Origin: Bacteroidaceae bacterium
Lineage (GTDB): Bacteria > Bacteroidota > Bacteroidia > Bacteroidales > Bacteroidaceae
NCBI GenBank assembly: GCA_017540585.1
Contig: JAFYAT010000078.1
Coordinates: 1-64,000 of the forward strand
Direction: 5' to 3'
Length of the DNA stretch: 64,000 nt
Under the pieces are notes generated by a model. That model ran no database searches and was not told the origin of the DNA. It worked only from the letters and a program-made list of their open reading frames with translations. The stretch's first letter is position 1; every line of letters starts with the position of its first letter. Below are positions 15,971-26,324 of the stretch, in pieces. Position numbers and translations under genes: made by a program.

Positions 15971-18900
15971 ATGAGAAAATCAGTTTATACATCTTTATTC
16001 ACGCTTCTTGCGTTTTGGATTGTCGCCTCTTTCGCTCAGGCACAACAGATTGTTACGGAGATAAAAGACGGTGCAAAGGTCTATATCCGTTATAATGCGG
16101 GTACGGATGAGGCTCCTGTGTATTACTATCTGAACCCTATTGGTCAGAAAAATAACGATTATGGTACACCATTGGTAACAGATTATCATGGAGTAGAGTT
16201 TACTTTATACGAAAATGGTAAAGATGGTGATAATACCATATATGCTTTGCATGCTTCCATGTCGAATAATGGTGGAACTGCAACGGATGAGAATAAAAGA
16301 TTTGTTACTTGGAATAGTAATAGGTTTAAGGTTGATAAAGAAAAGATAAACTCAAAATTTATTTTCATTCCAGTTGCAGGTAAGCCAAATACATTCAATA
16401 TTAAATTTTCGGGTCAAAATTATTATGTTGTACCAAATAGCACATTTGGTAATTATGCCACAAGAAGTACAACTTCTAAAGAGTGGGAAGTTGTTACAAA
16501 GGAACAGCTTATTCAAGAATTGAATGGTGCAACAAGTAGTAATCCTGTAGATGCTACATTCTTTATTTCTGCTTATGGTTTTGGACATAATGTAGATATA
16601 GATCTAAAAAAAGAGTGGAAAATTATAAATCTTAACAGTGATGAAATTCAAGACCTTGTTGAGACAAATACTGCAAAAAATGGTAAACATAGTGCAAATA
16701 TATTTTCTGTAGGTGAAACTAAAATTGCAAACTACACATGGGATAGTGATCTTGATGGTAAGAAGTCTTGCTTGGGTGTAACAACTACTGATGGGGATGC
16801 CAATGGAATGTATAAAGTGCAGCAGACATTGACAGGTCTGCCAGCAGGAAAATATCGTGTTGTTGCTCAAGGTGTTTCTGATGTAGCAGATGCTTGCTAT
16901 TTGTTTGCTTCTGATGGCTATGCTGAGTTGGGAAAAAACGCATTCGTGGCAAAGTCAGATTTAGGCGATGATAAGGCTGCATATGATTTGTTTTTTGGCG
17001 ACGATGCAGATGATTATGAGAAATCCATAGAAGTTGATGTTTATGGAGGTACTCTGACTATTGGTGTCAAGAATGAGAGTGCAAAAGCATCAAAGGCTTA
17101 TGTTGATAATTTCGAACTCTATTATTTAGGCTCGACATCAACAGTTGAATATACTCCAAGAGCCGTTGCAAATACTCAGTGGACAGAGGTGACATCTGAA
17201 TCTACAGATGTACTTGCCAATCCTCAGAACTATCTTTTTACCATTTGGAGCGATGCAAAGACATTGGTGTCTCTTGCAAATGGTATAGATGGCTTACAGG
17301 GTTCAGGTTACAAGACTATGAGCCTTGTTGGTGACGTGAACGCATTTGATGAGAACAGCAAGGACTATATTTGGGAAATATACAAGACATCTTCAGACAA
17401 GTATGTTTTCGTGAATTCTACTTCACGAGAGAATATGTTGCAGACTGAAGGTGTTGATTACTATTTCCGTTTTAACGATGAAACGACGCTTAATACTTCA
17501 AGTGCAGAAGTAACGCTTACACCTAATATAAATAATACATGGCTTATAGAAACACTTCAGGGATATCTACGTCGTTGGAGTGGTTCGTATGCTGACGTAG
17601 CCGTTGACAACAACAAGGGCTACTTCAAGTTGTATGCCATTCCTCGTATGCAATATGTGGTAAGTGACCCGCTTGATAAACTTTATGCTGCTCTCAATGA
17701 TGTTTCTACGTCAAACGAAGATGCATCATTTGACATCAGTCTTATGATTTCCAATCCAGATGCTTTTGGTACTAATGATGAGAGCGTTTATGGATGGTCT
17801 GTTAACGAGGTGAAGATTGCCAATCCTGTAGTTGGTGAGAATGAAAGAAAATCATGCTTTTCATTCCCTGATGCTGCAAGTGGTAGCTTGACACAGACAT
17901 TGGCAGGAATGCCAGCGGGCGTTTACACTCTTACTGCTCATGTGCTCGAAGGTAATGGTACATTGTTTGTCGGTGGTGAGCAAATCGCCATTAGTGGAAG
18001 TGGAAATTTCAGCGTAAGCTATGAAGCGTTTTTAGATGATTATAATTTGAATTTTGGAGTAAATGCTTCTTCAAATGGATTGAAGATAGATTATTTTACT
18101 CTCAAGTATTCTATACCTTCTTCATATAGTACAGATTATTATATACGTAAGAATGTTGGAAGCAAGTCTTTCCCTGATTATCGCTATGTGTCAGGTGAAG
18201 TACTCACTAATGTTATCTTCGGAAAGCACGGAACAGGCTTCTTTTCCGTTAGTGAAGGTGCGCTTTCTAATGAGTCTGGCTTTGAAGGTATACAGCTTGT
18301 AGGTCTTAAGACTGGTATATATGCAAGTGGTACTAACCCAGGTTTCCTTGGTCTTAATGGCAACAAGTTTGCTGCTAATATCGATGAAGCCAATAAGTAT
18401 ACCTTGCTCATGAAGCAAATGGGTGAAGACGGCATGCGTTACATCTTCCGCTCTGCAAATGAAAATAAGTATCTGGGTGGTACAGCAGAATTGTATAGTG
18501 ACTTGACTCTTACTAATACTGCTACTGAATTTGAGGTTGTCAACAGACAGCAACTGATTAAGGAACTGAAGAATGCCAGTCCTTTAACTCCTGTTGATGC
18601 TACATTCTTCATTGATGACCCTAACTTCAGCAAGGGTAATATGAAGAAGTCAAGCTGGAAAGTTTCAAATGGAACTACAAGTTATGATCTTGATGGAACT
18701 GAGAGAGTTTTTGTTGATAATAGCAACAACAAGACTACTATTCAGAATTATGGTGATAACAACAATTTCATGCGTATTGTTGTGTATGCAGGTCCAACAG
18801 ATACATATACTGTTCAGCAAACTCTTACAGGCTTGCCTAAGGGTTACTATAGATTGTCTGCTCAGGGAATTGGCAGATTGTCTGCTTCACATAATGCTGC

Positions 18901-21900
18901 TGACGCTATCAGTTTGTACCTCTTTGCTAAGAATGGTGAAGGTGTTGAGACTAAGGATACTTTTGATGAATATAATTATTTTACGTCAGGTTCTGCTGCA
19001 AGTACCATAGAGTCGAGGTTCAGTGAAAGCAACTACGAGAAATACAAGAAGACAATAGAGGTGTTTGTAGGTGATGATGGTAATTTGACTATCGGAGCAA
19101 TGACTGGTAACAAGGTTAATGCTGCTTTTGTCTTCGATAACTTTGAGTTATATTATATAGGTGATAAGTCATCTGAGGAATTTGAAAACAGGGATTATAA
19201 TTATATTCCTGTAGCATTTGACGTGGCTGCATTGGATGGCAACATGGTTGAGGTGAAAAGTGCAACGGACGATCCTATGGTTAATCCTCAGAACTATTTC
19301 TTCACTATCTGGGAGAACAGCACAACTTGTCTTGCCCTTGCCAATGGTACTGCTGGACATCAAGGTGCAGATTATAAGACTATGTCTTCTGTGTCAAATC
19401 CTGACTTGATGAACGATTTGTCATGCTTGTGGGAGTTTGATAAGACTGCTGCTGGTAAGTTTGTCTTGGTTAATATGTCAGACCGTGAACACATGATGCA
19501 GACGGAAGGTGTGATAAAATATTTCCGTTACCAGAACTCTACGGCTTTGAATGTTGCAAGGGGTTCTGTGACATTTGAGAGTGCTCTTTACAACAACTGG
19601 GCAATCAATACCCCACAGGGTTATGCTCATCGTGAGCTTAAGAGTTGTGCAGATGTGACGGTTGACCATTCTGTTGGCTATTATAAGATTTATGCTATTC
19701 CACGTGCATATTATGTGATGGATTTACATCGTGGTAAGTATAATGCTACTAAATTTACTCCAAAGGATGTTACTATGCTCCTCTCTAACCCAGACGCTGT
19801 TGGTACAGGCGAGGATATGAGTGGTATTCCTGCATGGACAACAAGTAGGTCAAAGGCATTCTGGACAAAGGAAGATACAAGCGATGACTTTGGCGCTATC
19901 AATGGAAAGAGTTACTTTGTGTACAACCATTCCAATGGTAATGCTGGAAGAATGACTCAGACAATATCAAATCTTCCAAAGGGTCGATATATATTGTCTG
20001 TTTCAACTCGTGGTGCGAATGCTGGTAATTTGTATTTGAAGTCTGATGTCAATAACTTTACTTCAAATTATAGTCTCGCAGATGCAGAAAATGATATAGT
20101 TGAAGGTTTGGTTAATGTCGGAAATGCAGGAACTCTGACATTGGGAGTTACTGGCACGGGTAAAGAGGCCATAAGGTTTGACAACTTCAAGTTGTATTAT
20201 ATTGGTGACGAGAACGCCGTTTATGCCGAACCATTAAAAAGTGGTGAGAAATACTATATCCGTAAGAACATTGGTACAGAGTCTGCTCCAGAGTACCGCT
20301 ATCTTGAAACTGGTGGCTCTACTTGGGGTACTGCTGGTGTGATTGGTGAGCATGGAATGGATTATAAATTCGTTTCTACAGGAAAGAAGTCTGTAAATGG
20401 ATACACGTTATATAATCTGGATTCAAATGTTGGTCTTAATCCAAATCATTTTATTGGTGCTCAAGATGGAAGCGAGATGTATAATGATAAATGGACAGGC
20501 ATTTCACAATGGTATTTTATCCCAAGAGGTATAGGAGATGAGTATCCATTCCAGTATGCTATTGTTTATGATGAATCAAATACAACGGTAACTGAAAGTC
20601 AGTTTGTCAATTATGACTCAACAAAACCTGCTACTGGTTCTAATCTCAAACTTTCGCCTGACATTGAGTATTTCGAAATCGTTCCTTTATACCAGCGTAT
20701 TAAGGAATTTGAGAAGGCAACAAAAGAAAATCCTGTTGATGCTACATTCTTGATTAATGATCCTAACTTTGGCAAGTTCAATCGTCGTAAGTCTGCGTGG
20801 AAACTTGGTTCAGAGGTAGGCGATACTTTGATGTTCGAAAACAACAGCACTAAAACCATAAATGGTGTGTCTTATACGAATGCTGGTGGAGGTAATAATG
20901 GATTCAATGTGATGGTTGGGTTCGGTAAGGTGTTGGAGGAAATCGGCTCCTTTGACGTGTACCAGACTATCACGGATATTCCTAACGGACATTATATTAT
21001 ATCCGCTTCAGGTGTGACTACTTATGAAGACGGATTGAAGATGTATGTGACTAACGGATCTATTGTCCTTGACATTTTACCATTCCCAGTGAATAGGAGT
21101 ATTACATCTAATGGTAGTGCAAACGCTTTGTTCACTGATGATGCTACGGCTTCTGCATACAGAGGCAGTATAGATGTTGATGTCTATAACAATAAGTTGG
21201 TTATCGGCTTCAAGGGTATAGGTAATGATTCGTATTCATTCTTTGATAATGTTAAAATGGTGTTCTGTGGTGAGTCAGAAAAGATTGAAATGACGGAGCA
21301 AACCCCTGTGGACTTTGAACCAAAGGCTAAGGGTACACCATGGATTGAGGTGACAGCTGGCAGCGACCCACTTATTAATCCTGATGATTACCTCTTTGCC
21401 ATCTGGGCTGATTCAGAGCGTTGTCTTGCTCTTGGCAATGGTTCTGCAGGTCACCAGGGAGTGAACTACAAGACTATGGTTTACACTCTCTCATCTAATC
21501 CGTTGGATGATGTCAGTCAGTTGTGGGAATTCTATTCTCATGGTGTTAACAAAGATGGTAATAAAAACTTCATTATCGTTAATGCTTCGGTACGTGATAA
21601 GATGTTGCAAGCTGAGGCCGGTTCTTCATTCTTCCGCTTTGGCGAGAGTGCAAATCAGACTTTTGATCAGGCTGTTATGTCACTTAAGTCAGGTGCATTC
21701 AACAACTGGAGATTACGTTCTGAGGCCACTGGTAATGTTCGTGAACTTAAATGCTGGGACAATAGCGAAGTTATGATGGTGCGCGATATTAATAATAATG
21801 GTTATGGTGACTATTATAAGATTTATGCCATTAAGCGCGTTGATTATTACAATTATTTGGATATTATGTATAATGGTTCCAACATGACTAAGCAAGATGT

Positions 21901-24900
21901 TTCTTTATTTGTTAAAAATCCAAATGCGTTTGGTGAGACGGATAAGGGTATTGTTGGATGGACGTCTGTTGGATTGAATAATTCTGCAAATGAAAGGTTC
22001 GTAGTACGTAGTACACGTAATTTCTCGAATGCAGATGGTAAGTCATGTTTTGAGTTCCATAGTGATAATACAGATACGATTCATGCACAATTGTACCAGA
22101 CATATTATAATTTGCCAAAAGGTAACTACTCATTAAAGGCCGTTACTACATGCGCAGGTGCAAATGCTAAATTGTTTATACGATCATCTAATAATGGTGT
22201 GGAGCATGATATGTGTTCAGAAGAGTTATCCGCAGCTGAAGGTACTACAGATGTTGTACAGGTTGCTGTTGAGCTTGTAGAAGGTGATTCGTTGACGTTC
22301 GGTATTGATTTTTCTCACTACGTGCACATCAAATCTGATGAGGATACAGATTCAGATGAGGATGACGATGATAAATCTCAGATTGTGGTTAAGTTTGATT
22401 ATTTCATTCTTGAATATATGGGTGTGAATGAAGTGCTTCCATCTAAGTTGGATAATGGAGTGTATTTTGTTCGTACTAATTTGAACCGTGGAACCAACAA
22501 GGCACCTGAGTATAGATATCTTGATGCTGGTGGTAATAGTTGGGGTACAGACCCAATCTTGACTAAGCATGGCTTCTCGGTAGTATTGAGTGATGAAGAT
22601 TTGTATGACGGCAAAGCTTACAAGGAGCATCTTCCTGAAGGCCATTTCTCAATTATGAGTTCTGTGTTCCAAACAGGTAGAAATGCTAATGGTACAAAAA
22701 GTGGTTATGATAGATATTTTGATGGACTTCACTACGACCATGACTGGGAGGAGTCTGACTTCACGTTTACAAAGGTCGAGAATGGAGAATCAGAATTTGA
22801 ATACACAATGTACACTAATAGGCCAAAGGATAAAGTAAGTGGCTATATTGTAAAGAAGGACAATAATTACAATTTGGAGGTTAAAAGTAATGCTACCAAT
22901 GATGCTGCTGCCGTTTGGGAAATTGTGACAAAGACACAGCGTGTGAAGGAGCTTCAGGATGCATCTTTCGATAATCCTATGGATGCTACCTTCTTTATCA
23001 CAGACCCAAGTTTCAGCCGAAATAACCTTGGAAAGAGTTCATGGGTATTTAATGTTAATGGAGTGGATAATGTTCTTCCAACTTCATTGGGTGATCATGC
23101 TTCTGGCACTAATAATAAGGATTATGGAAATCTGAACATTGCTATTGGTCAGAATGGTAGTAAAGATCATTACAATATGTTTGATTTCAATGTAATTGTT
23201 AAAGGTAAAGAAGGTGCTTCTAATGAGGAGTTCAAGTTGTCACAAAAATTGTCTATAGGAACTTTGCCTGCAGGTGTATATCGTCTGTCCGTTCATGGAT
23301 ATACTAATGCTCCTAATGGTGTATATCTGTATGCAGAAAATGAAGTAAAGGGTCTTGGTAGTGTAGAACTTCATCAGATGAGCTCCAAATTTACTAATTA
23401 TACAGATCATCGTTATCCGGCTTATTGGTTTACGGGTACTGTTCTCGATAATATAGATAATAAGACATTGAATACATATTACCGTGAGGATATGTACTAC
23501 ACAGATGTAGAGATTAATGTCAGTTCAAACACTCTCATTATAGGTGTACAGGGTACTCTCAGTGCCAATCAGTATGCTGTGTTCGATAATTTTGAGCTGT
23601 ACTACCTTGGTGAGGCTGCTCAGGATGTATCGAAAATTGAAATTGATGAGGATCCTAATGTGATTGACGAGCCAAAGGAGTTATATATGTATAATGTTGA
23701 TGCTGGTTTGTATCTTAATTTTGATAATTCTATTAAGTCAACGGATTCCTTGGCATGTGTTAAGGATCAGGGAATGAAGTTCCTTGTAAAGCCTGTTACG
23801 ACAATAGATAAAAAAACTAAAAAGAAGATAAAAGTAGCTAATCAGTATTATATATATACTTTAATTAATATACATACAGAAGGTAAGGATACAACTGTCT
23901 ATCACTATCTTGGCTCTAATGGAAATGCATACTATATGGTATATACGGATTATGTTAGTGCTGTCAAATGGACCATTTTGCCAATAGATCCAACTAATAA
24001 TATATATGAAATAAAGGCTCCGAAAGGTCAGGTATTGGAGTGGTCTGGTGATGCAAGAAATTATGTAATTCAGGGTTATGCTCATGATGAGTATGACAAA
24101 CCTCGTGATAAAGAACCGAGAGGCTATCGTTGGGCGTTCTATGAACCAGATCAGTATTCTAAGGACCGTTTATTTGCGAAACTTGCTTCGAGCACTCGAA
24201 GTGATGGATGGCGTTATGTCCGTTCTGCAAAGGTTAATATGAGAGATTTGTCAGGTAGAGATTCTATATCTGGACTTTATACTGCATATAGTAAGCTTGA
24301 TGCCAATTGGATTAGTCCGTTGAGTTCACGAACAGCTTTAAAGCAACGTATAGACGAACTAAAGGAAGTCATGACAAGTGCTATGGCTATTCGTGGTACT
24401 GTCCAAAAGCCTGTGGATGTTAGTTTCTTTATTCAGAATGCAGGTGTTGGTTCTGATGTGGGATGGAATGAGGCCATTGCTCCGTATAATAACTTAGGTA
24501 ATGGTAATGCAACTGAATTTATCCCTTCTGTTTTTCAACAACATCGTTTAAAAAAGAAAACAAAGTTAAGTCAGAATATACATGATAATAATGGCGTATT
24601 AAAGGTCCCTGCAGGAAAATATATGCTTTCTGTTGATGTGCGAACATTAGATAAAGCAGATTTTAAGTTGCAGTTGAGCTCTAAAAATAATGGTACAGTA
24701 GTTTTGGATACTGTAGATTGTGTTACAGGAAATAGCGGACAGTGGAATGTCCTTTCTACTCCTTATTTGGATTTGGACAATGCTGATGAACTGTCACTTT
24801 TAATACAATGTGTTGCAGGTTCTAAAGGTATTGCTGTTGATAATTTCAAGTTGCACTTCGGTGGTAATATCCGTGGTAAGTTGAAGTTCAATGATGATCG

Positions 24901-25996
24901 TACGGAGGTTACTATGCTTGGTGACTGGGATGACGACGATGAATTATATTCTAAGGCAAAGGATATTCTTCATGAGAATCTTAATACCCTTGGTGCTATG
25001 CATATCAATAAGGATAATGTCATATTGCGAAAAGGTGTGAATGTGACAGACCTTGGTTGGCAGAAGGGCAATAGTGGCGATGCAGAGATAAGCAATAATA
25101 TATTGTTCTATACCGATTTCGCCGAAAGTGACAAGGCGTTAGATAATATATCAAATGCAGTCGAAGGTTCTGCAAATGTAGTTCGAAAGGGTGATGACAG
25201 CAAGTATTATTGTGACACGTTGCTTATTACAGATAATATGCCAATGTATGTGCCTTATTCATTCCATGCAGACACTATCGGCTATTCACGAACGAATCCT
25301 GTTCGTAGTGGTACTTTGTGTTTGCCATTTGATGTGACAAAGTTGCCAAAGGGTATCAGAAATTTGGGTGTCCCTAGCGTTGTCGATTGGGAAGCAAATC
25401 CTTCGTATGGCAAGCTTCTTTTGACTGATTATAGTAGTGGAAATGATGATGTCGTCTTACCTGCTAATACTCCTGTCTTCTATGACGGAGATTATGGAAA
25501 GGATGTGCGGATAGATTTCTCTGAAAAGGATGCTATTGTACATATGACATCAGAATTGACAAGACCAACAGCAGATACTGCAACTATATCTTTGTTCGGA
25601 AACTACGCGAGGAAGTACGTTGTAGGTAAATCAGGTGTAGAAGAATATGGCGTAAGGAATGATGATGGTTTGAGTGCTGACGAGTGTTACTATCTCAAGA
25701 AAGTAGATAATGTTGACGGTGATTGTATGCTTGTTAGAGGTAAGCATTGGTTTAATGTTGGACCATTCAGAGCCTTTGTATATCGTGGTAAGAATGACAT
25801 TCATAATGAGGCTCGTCCATCTTCTTTATACATAGATTATGGAGAATTGTTCAATTCTGTCGATGAAGTTGATGATAGTGAAACCGTAATAATTGGATAT
25901 TATGACGTTAAGGGAATACGTTATGATAAACCACAGAAGGGTTTGAATATTATCATGTACTCTGACGGAACACGTCGTAAGACCTATGTGAAATAG
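15971..25996 (+). CDS. Giant modular secreted surface protein (3341 aa)
   Basis: Signal peptide of about 25 residues (ends VASFAQAQ). The body is three complete macro-repeats and a partial fourth, about 680-740 residues each. Each begins with a strand such as YYIRKNVG...YRYL (residues ~37, 722, 1427, 2165), then a module opened by NPVDATFFI and closed by DNFELYYLG (~192, 874, 1587, 2336), then an NPQNYFFTIW...HQGADYKTM segment (~425, 1110, 1810), then a second module opened by SNPDAFG (~591, 1268, 1978). A fifth variant, KPVDVSFFI, is near residue 2814. Modules contain LPAGKYRV-type lines and look like carbohydrate-binding beta-sandwiches; the intervening parts look like beta-trefoil repeats. 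An acidic tract (DEDTDSDEDDDD) is near 2125. The C-terminus YYDVKGIRYDKPQKGLNI... is a short sorting-type tail. Function unknown; adhesin or glycan binding is inferred. The small peptide gene follows at 26016. Confidence 0.85.
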   Translation: MRKSVYTSLFTLLAFWIVASFAQAQQIVTEIKDGAKVYIRYNAGTDEAPVYYYLNPIGQKNNDYGTPLVTDYHGVEFTLYENGKDGDNTIYALHASMSNNGGTATDENKRFVTWNSNRFKVDKEKINSKFIFIPVAGKPNTFNIKFSGQNYYVVPNSTFGNYATRSTTSKEWEVVTKEQLIQELNGATSSNPVDATFFISAYGFGHNVDIDLKKEWKIINLNSDEIQDLVETNTAKNGKHSANIFSVGETKIANYTWDSDLDGKKSCLGVTTTDGDANGMYKVQQTLTGLPAGKYRVVAQGVSDVADACYLFASDGYAELGKNAFVAKSDLGDDKAAYDLFFGDDADDYEKSIEVDVYGGTLTIGVKNESAKASKAYVDNFELYYLGSTSTVEYTPRAVANTQWTEVTSESTDVLANPQNYLFTIWSDAKTLVSLANGIDGLQGSGYKTMSLVGDVNAFDENSKDYIWEIYKTSSDKYVFVNSTSRENMLQTEGVDYYFRFNDETTLNTSSAEVTLTPNINNTWLIETLQGYLRRWSGSYADVAVDNNKGYFKLYAIPRMQYVVSDPLDKLYAALNDVSTSNEDASFDISLMISNPDAFGTNDESVYGWSVNEVKIANPVVGENERKSCFSFPDAASGSLTQTLAGMPAGVYTLTAHVLEGNGTLFVGGEQIAISGSGNFSVSYEAFLDDYNLNFGVNASSNGLKIDYFTLKYSIPSSYSTDYYIRKNVGSKSFPDYRYVSGEVLTNVIFGKHGTGFFSVSEGALSNESGFEGIQLVGLKTGIYASGTNPGFLGLNGNKFAANIDEANKYTLLMKQMGEDGMRYIFRSANENKYLGGTAELYSDLTLTNTATEFEVVNRQQLIKELKNASPLTPVDATFFIDDPNFSKGNMKKSSWKVSNGTTSYDLDGTERVFVDNSNNKTTIQNYGDNNNFMRIVVYAGPTDTYTVQQTLTGLPKGYYRLSAQGIGRLSASHNAADAISLYLFAKNGEGVETKDTFDEYNYFTSGSAASTIESRFSESNYEKYKKTIEVFVGDDGNLTIGAMTGNKVNAAFVFDNFELYYIGDKSSEEFENRDYNYIPVAFDVAALDGNMVEVKSATDDPMVNPQNYFFTIWENSTTCLALANGTAGHQGADYKTMSSVSNPDLMNDLSCLWEFDKTAAGKFVLVNMSDREHMMQTEGVIKYFRYQNSTALNVARGSVTFESALYNNWAINTPQGYAHRELKSCADVTVDHSVGYYKIYAIPRAYYVMDLHRGKYNATKFTPKDVTMLLSNPDAVGTGEDMSGIPAWTTSRSKAFWTKEDTSDDFGAINGKSYFVYNHSNGNAGRMTQTISNLPKGRYILSVSTRGANAGNLYLKSDVNNFTSNYSLADAENDIVEGLVNVGNAGTLTLGVTGTGKEAIRFDNFKLYYIGDENAVYAEPLKSGEKYYIRKNIGTESAPEYRYLETGGSTWGTAGVIGEHGMDYKFVSTGKKSVNGYTLYNLDSNVGLNPNHFIGAQDGSEMYNDKWTGISQWYFIPRGIGDEYPFQYAIVYDESNTTVTESQFVNYDSTKPATGSNLKLSPDIEYFEIVPLYQRIKEFEKATKENPVDATFLINDPNFGKFNRRKSAWKLGSEVGDTLMFENNSTKTINGVSYTNAGGGNNGFNVMVGFGKVLEEIGSFDVYQTITDIPNGHYIISASGVTTYEDGLKMYVTNGSIVLDILPFPVNRSITSNGSANALFTDDATASAYRGSIDVDVYNNKLVIGFKGIGNDSYSFFDNVKMVFCGESEKIEMTEQTPVDFEPKAKGTPWIEVTAGSDPLINPDDYLFAIWADSERCLALGNGSAGHQGVNYKTMVYTLSSNPLDDVSQLWEFYSHGVNKDGNKNFIIVNASVRDKMLQAEAGSSFFRFGESANQTFDQAVMSLKSGAFNNWRLRSEATGNVRELKCWDNSEVMMVRDINNNGYGDYYKIYAIKRVDYYNYLDIMYNGSNMTKQDVSLFVKNPNAFGETDKGIVGWTSVGLNNSANERFVVRSTRNFSNADGKSCFEFHSDNTDTIHAQLYQTYYNLPKGNYSLKAVTTCAGANAKLFIRSSNNGVEHDMCSEELSAAEGTTDVVQVAVELVEGDSLTFGIDFSHYVHIKSDEDTDSDEDDDDKSQIVVKFDYFILEYMGVNEVLPSKLDNGVYFVRTNLNRGTNKAPEYRYLDAGGNSWGTDPILTKHGFSVVLSDEDLYDGKAYKEHLPEGHFSIMSSVFQTGRNANGTKSGYDRYFDGLHYDHDWEESDFTFTKVENGESEFEYTMYTNRPKDKVSGYIVKKDNNYNLEVKSNATNDAAAVWEIVTKTQRVKELQDASFDNPMDATFFITDPSFSRNNLGKSSWVFNVNGVDNVLPTSLGDHASGTNNKDYGNLNIAIGQNGSKDHYNMFDFNVIVKGKEGASNEEFKLSQKLSIGTLPAGVYRLSVHGYTNAPNGVYLYAENEVKGLGSVELHQMSSKFTNYTDHRYPAYWFTGTVLDNIDNKTLNTYYREDMYYTDVEINVSSNTLIIGVQGTLSANQYAVFDNFELYYLGEAAQDVSKIEIDEDPNVIDEPKELYMYNVDAGLYLNFDNSIKSTDSLACVKDQGMKFLVKPVTTIDKKTKKKIKVANQYYIYTLINIHTEGKDTTVYHYLGSNGNAYYMVYTDYVSAVKWTILPIDPTNNIYEIKAPKGQVLEWSGDARNYVIQGYAHDEYDKPRDKEPRGYRWAFYEPDQYSKDRLFAKLASSTRSDGWRYVRSAKVNMRDLSGRDSISGLYTAYSKLDANWISPLSSRTALKQRIDELKEVMTSAMAIRGTVQKPVDVSFFIQNAGVGSDVGWNEAIAPYNNLGNGNATEFIPSVFQQHRLKKKTKLSQNIHDNNGVLKVPAGKYMLSVDVRTLDKADFKLQLSSKNNGTVVLDTVDCVTGNSGQWNVLSTPYLDLDNADELSLLIQCVAGSKGIAVDNFKLHFGGNIRGKLKFNDDRTEVTMLGDWDDDDELYSKAKDILHENLNTLGAMHINKDNVILRKGVNVTDLGWQKGNSGDAEISNNILFYTDFAESDKALDNISNAVEGSANVVRKGDDSKYYCDTLLITDNMPMYVPYSFHADTIGYSRTNPVRSGTLCLPFDVTKLPKGIRNLGVPSVVDWEANPSYGKLLLTDYSSGNDDVVLPANTPVFYDGDYGKDVRIDFSEKDAIVHMTSELTRPTADTATISLFGNYARKYVVGKSGVEEYGVRNDDGLSADECYYLKKVDNVDGDCMLVRGKHWFNVGPFRAFVYRGKNDIHNEARPSSLYIDYGELFNSVDEVDDSETVIIGYYDVKGIRYDKPQKGLNIIMYSDGTRRKTYVK

Positions 25997-26015
25997 CATA
26001 ATAATTTCGTTGTCT

Positions 26016-26219
26016 ATGGTGAAAAAGTTATATATAACACCAAAAATCGAATCGCTTATTCTTGATGTAGATGTTTGGTTTTTGGGGGCGTCAAATAATT
26101 CTGGAGAAGGTGATGACGATGATTGGACTTTGTCTCGTCGTCGCCAGGATAATCCTTATGAATACTCCTCTTCTCGTAACAATAAACAGCAAGGAGAACG
26201 GTGGGGTAGTCTTTGGTGA
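26016..26219 (+). CDS. Small YxxP-type peptide (67 aa), paralogue-like of 14597-14800
   Basis: ATG at 26016 chosen over an in-frame TTG at 26010. It starts MVKKLYITPKIESLILDVD and continues VWFLGAS, then a Gly/Asp/Arg/Asn-rich tail with an acidic patch (EGDDDDW) and RRR. The plan (basic start, YxxP, hydrophobic strand, LGAS) matches the peptide at 14597-14800. It begins 20 nt after the stop of the giant protein and ends before a strong terminator, so it is the last gene of that transcript. Function unknown. Confidence 0.7.
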   Translation: MVKKLYITPKIESLILDVDVWFLGASNNSGEGDDDDWTLSRRRQDNPYEYSSSRNNKQQGERWGSLW

Positions 26220-26255
26220 ATCGATGTTATTTGTCGTTTAATACATGTAAAAAAA

Positions 26256-26295
26256 ATAGAGAAGTGTGGTCGTGATGACGATTACACTTCTCTAT
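26256..26295. terminator. Bidirectional terminator between convergent genes
   Basis: Perfect 12-bp arms ATAGAGAAGTGT (26256-26267) / ACACTTCTCTAT (26284-26295) with a 16-nt loop, preceded by eight As. The A-run serves as a T-run for the minus-strand gene DUF2851; on the plus strand the T-run is weak. Confidence 0.75.
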
Positions 26296-26324
26296 CTGTG
26301 TTTATAATTGAGTGCTCAATGAGT

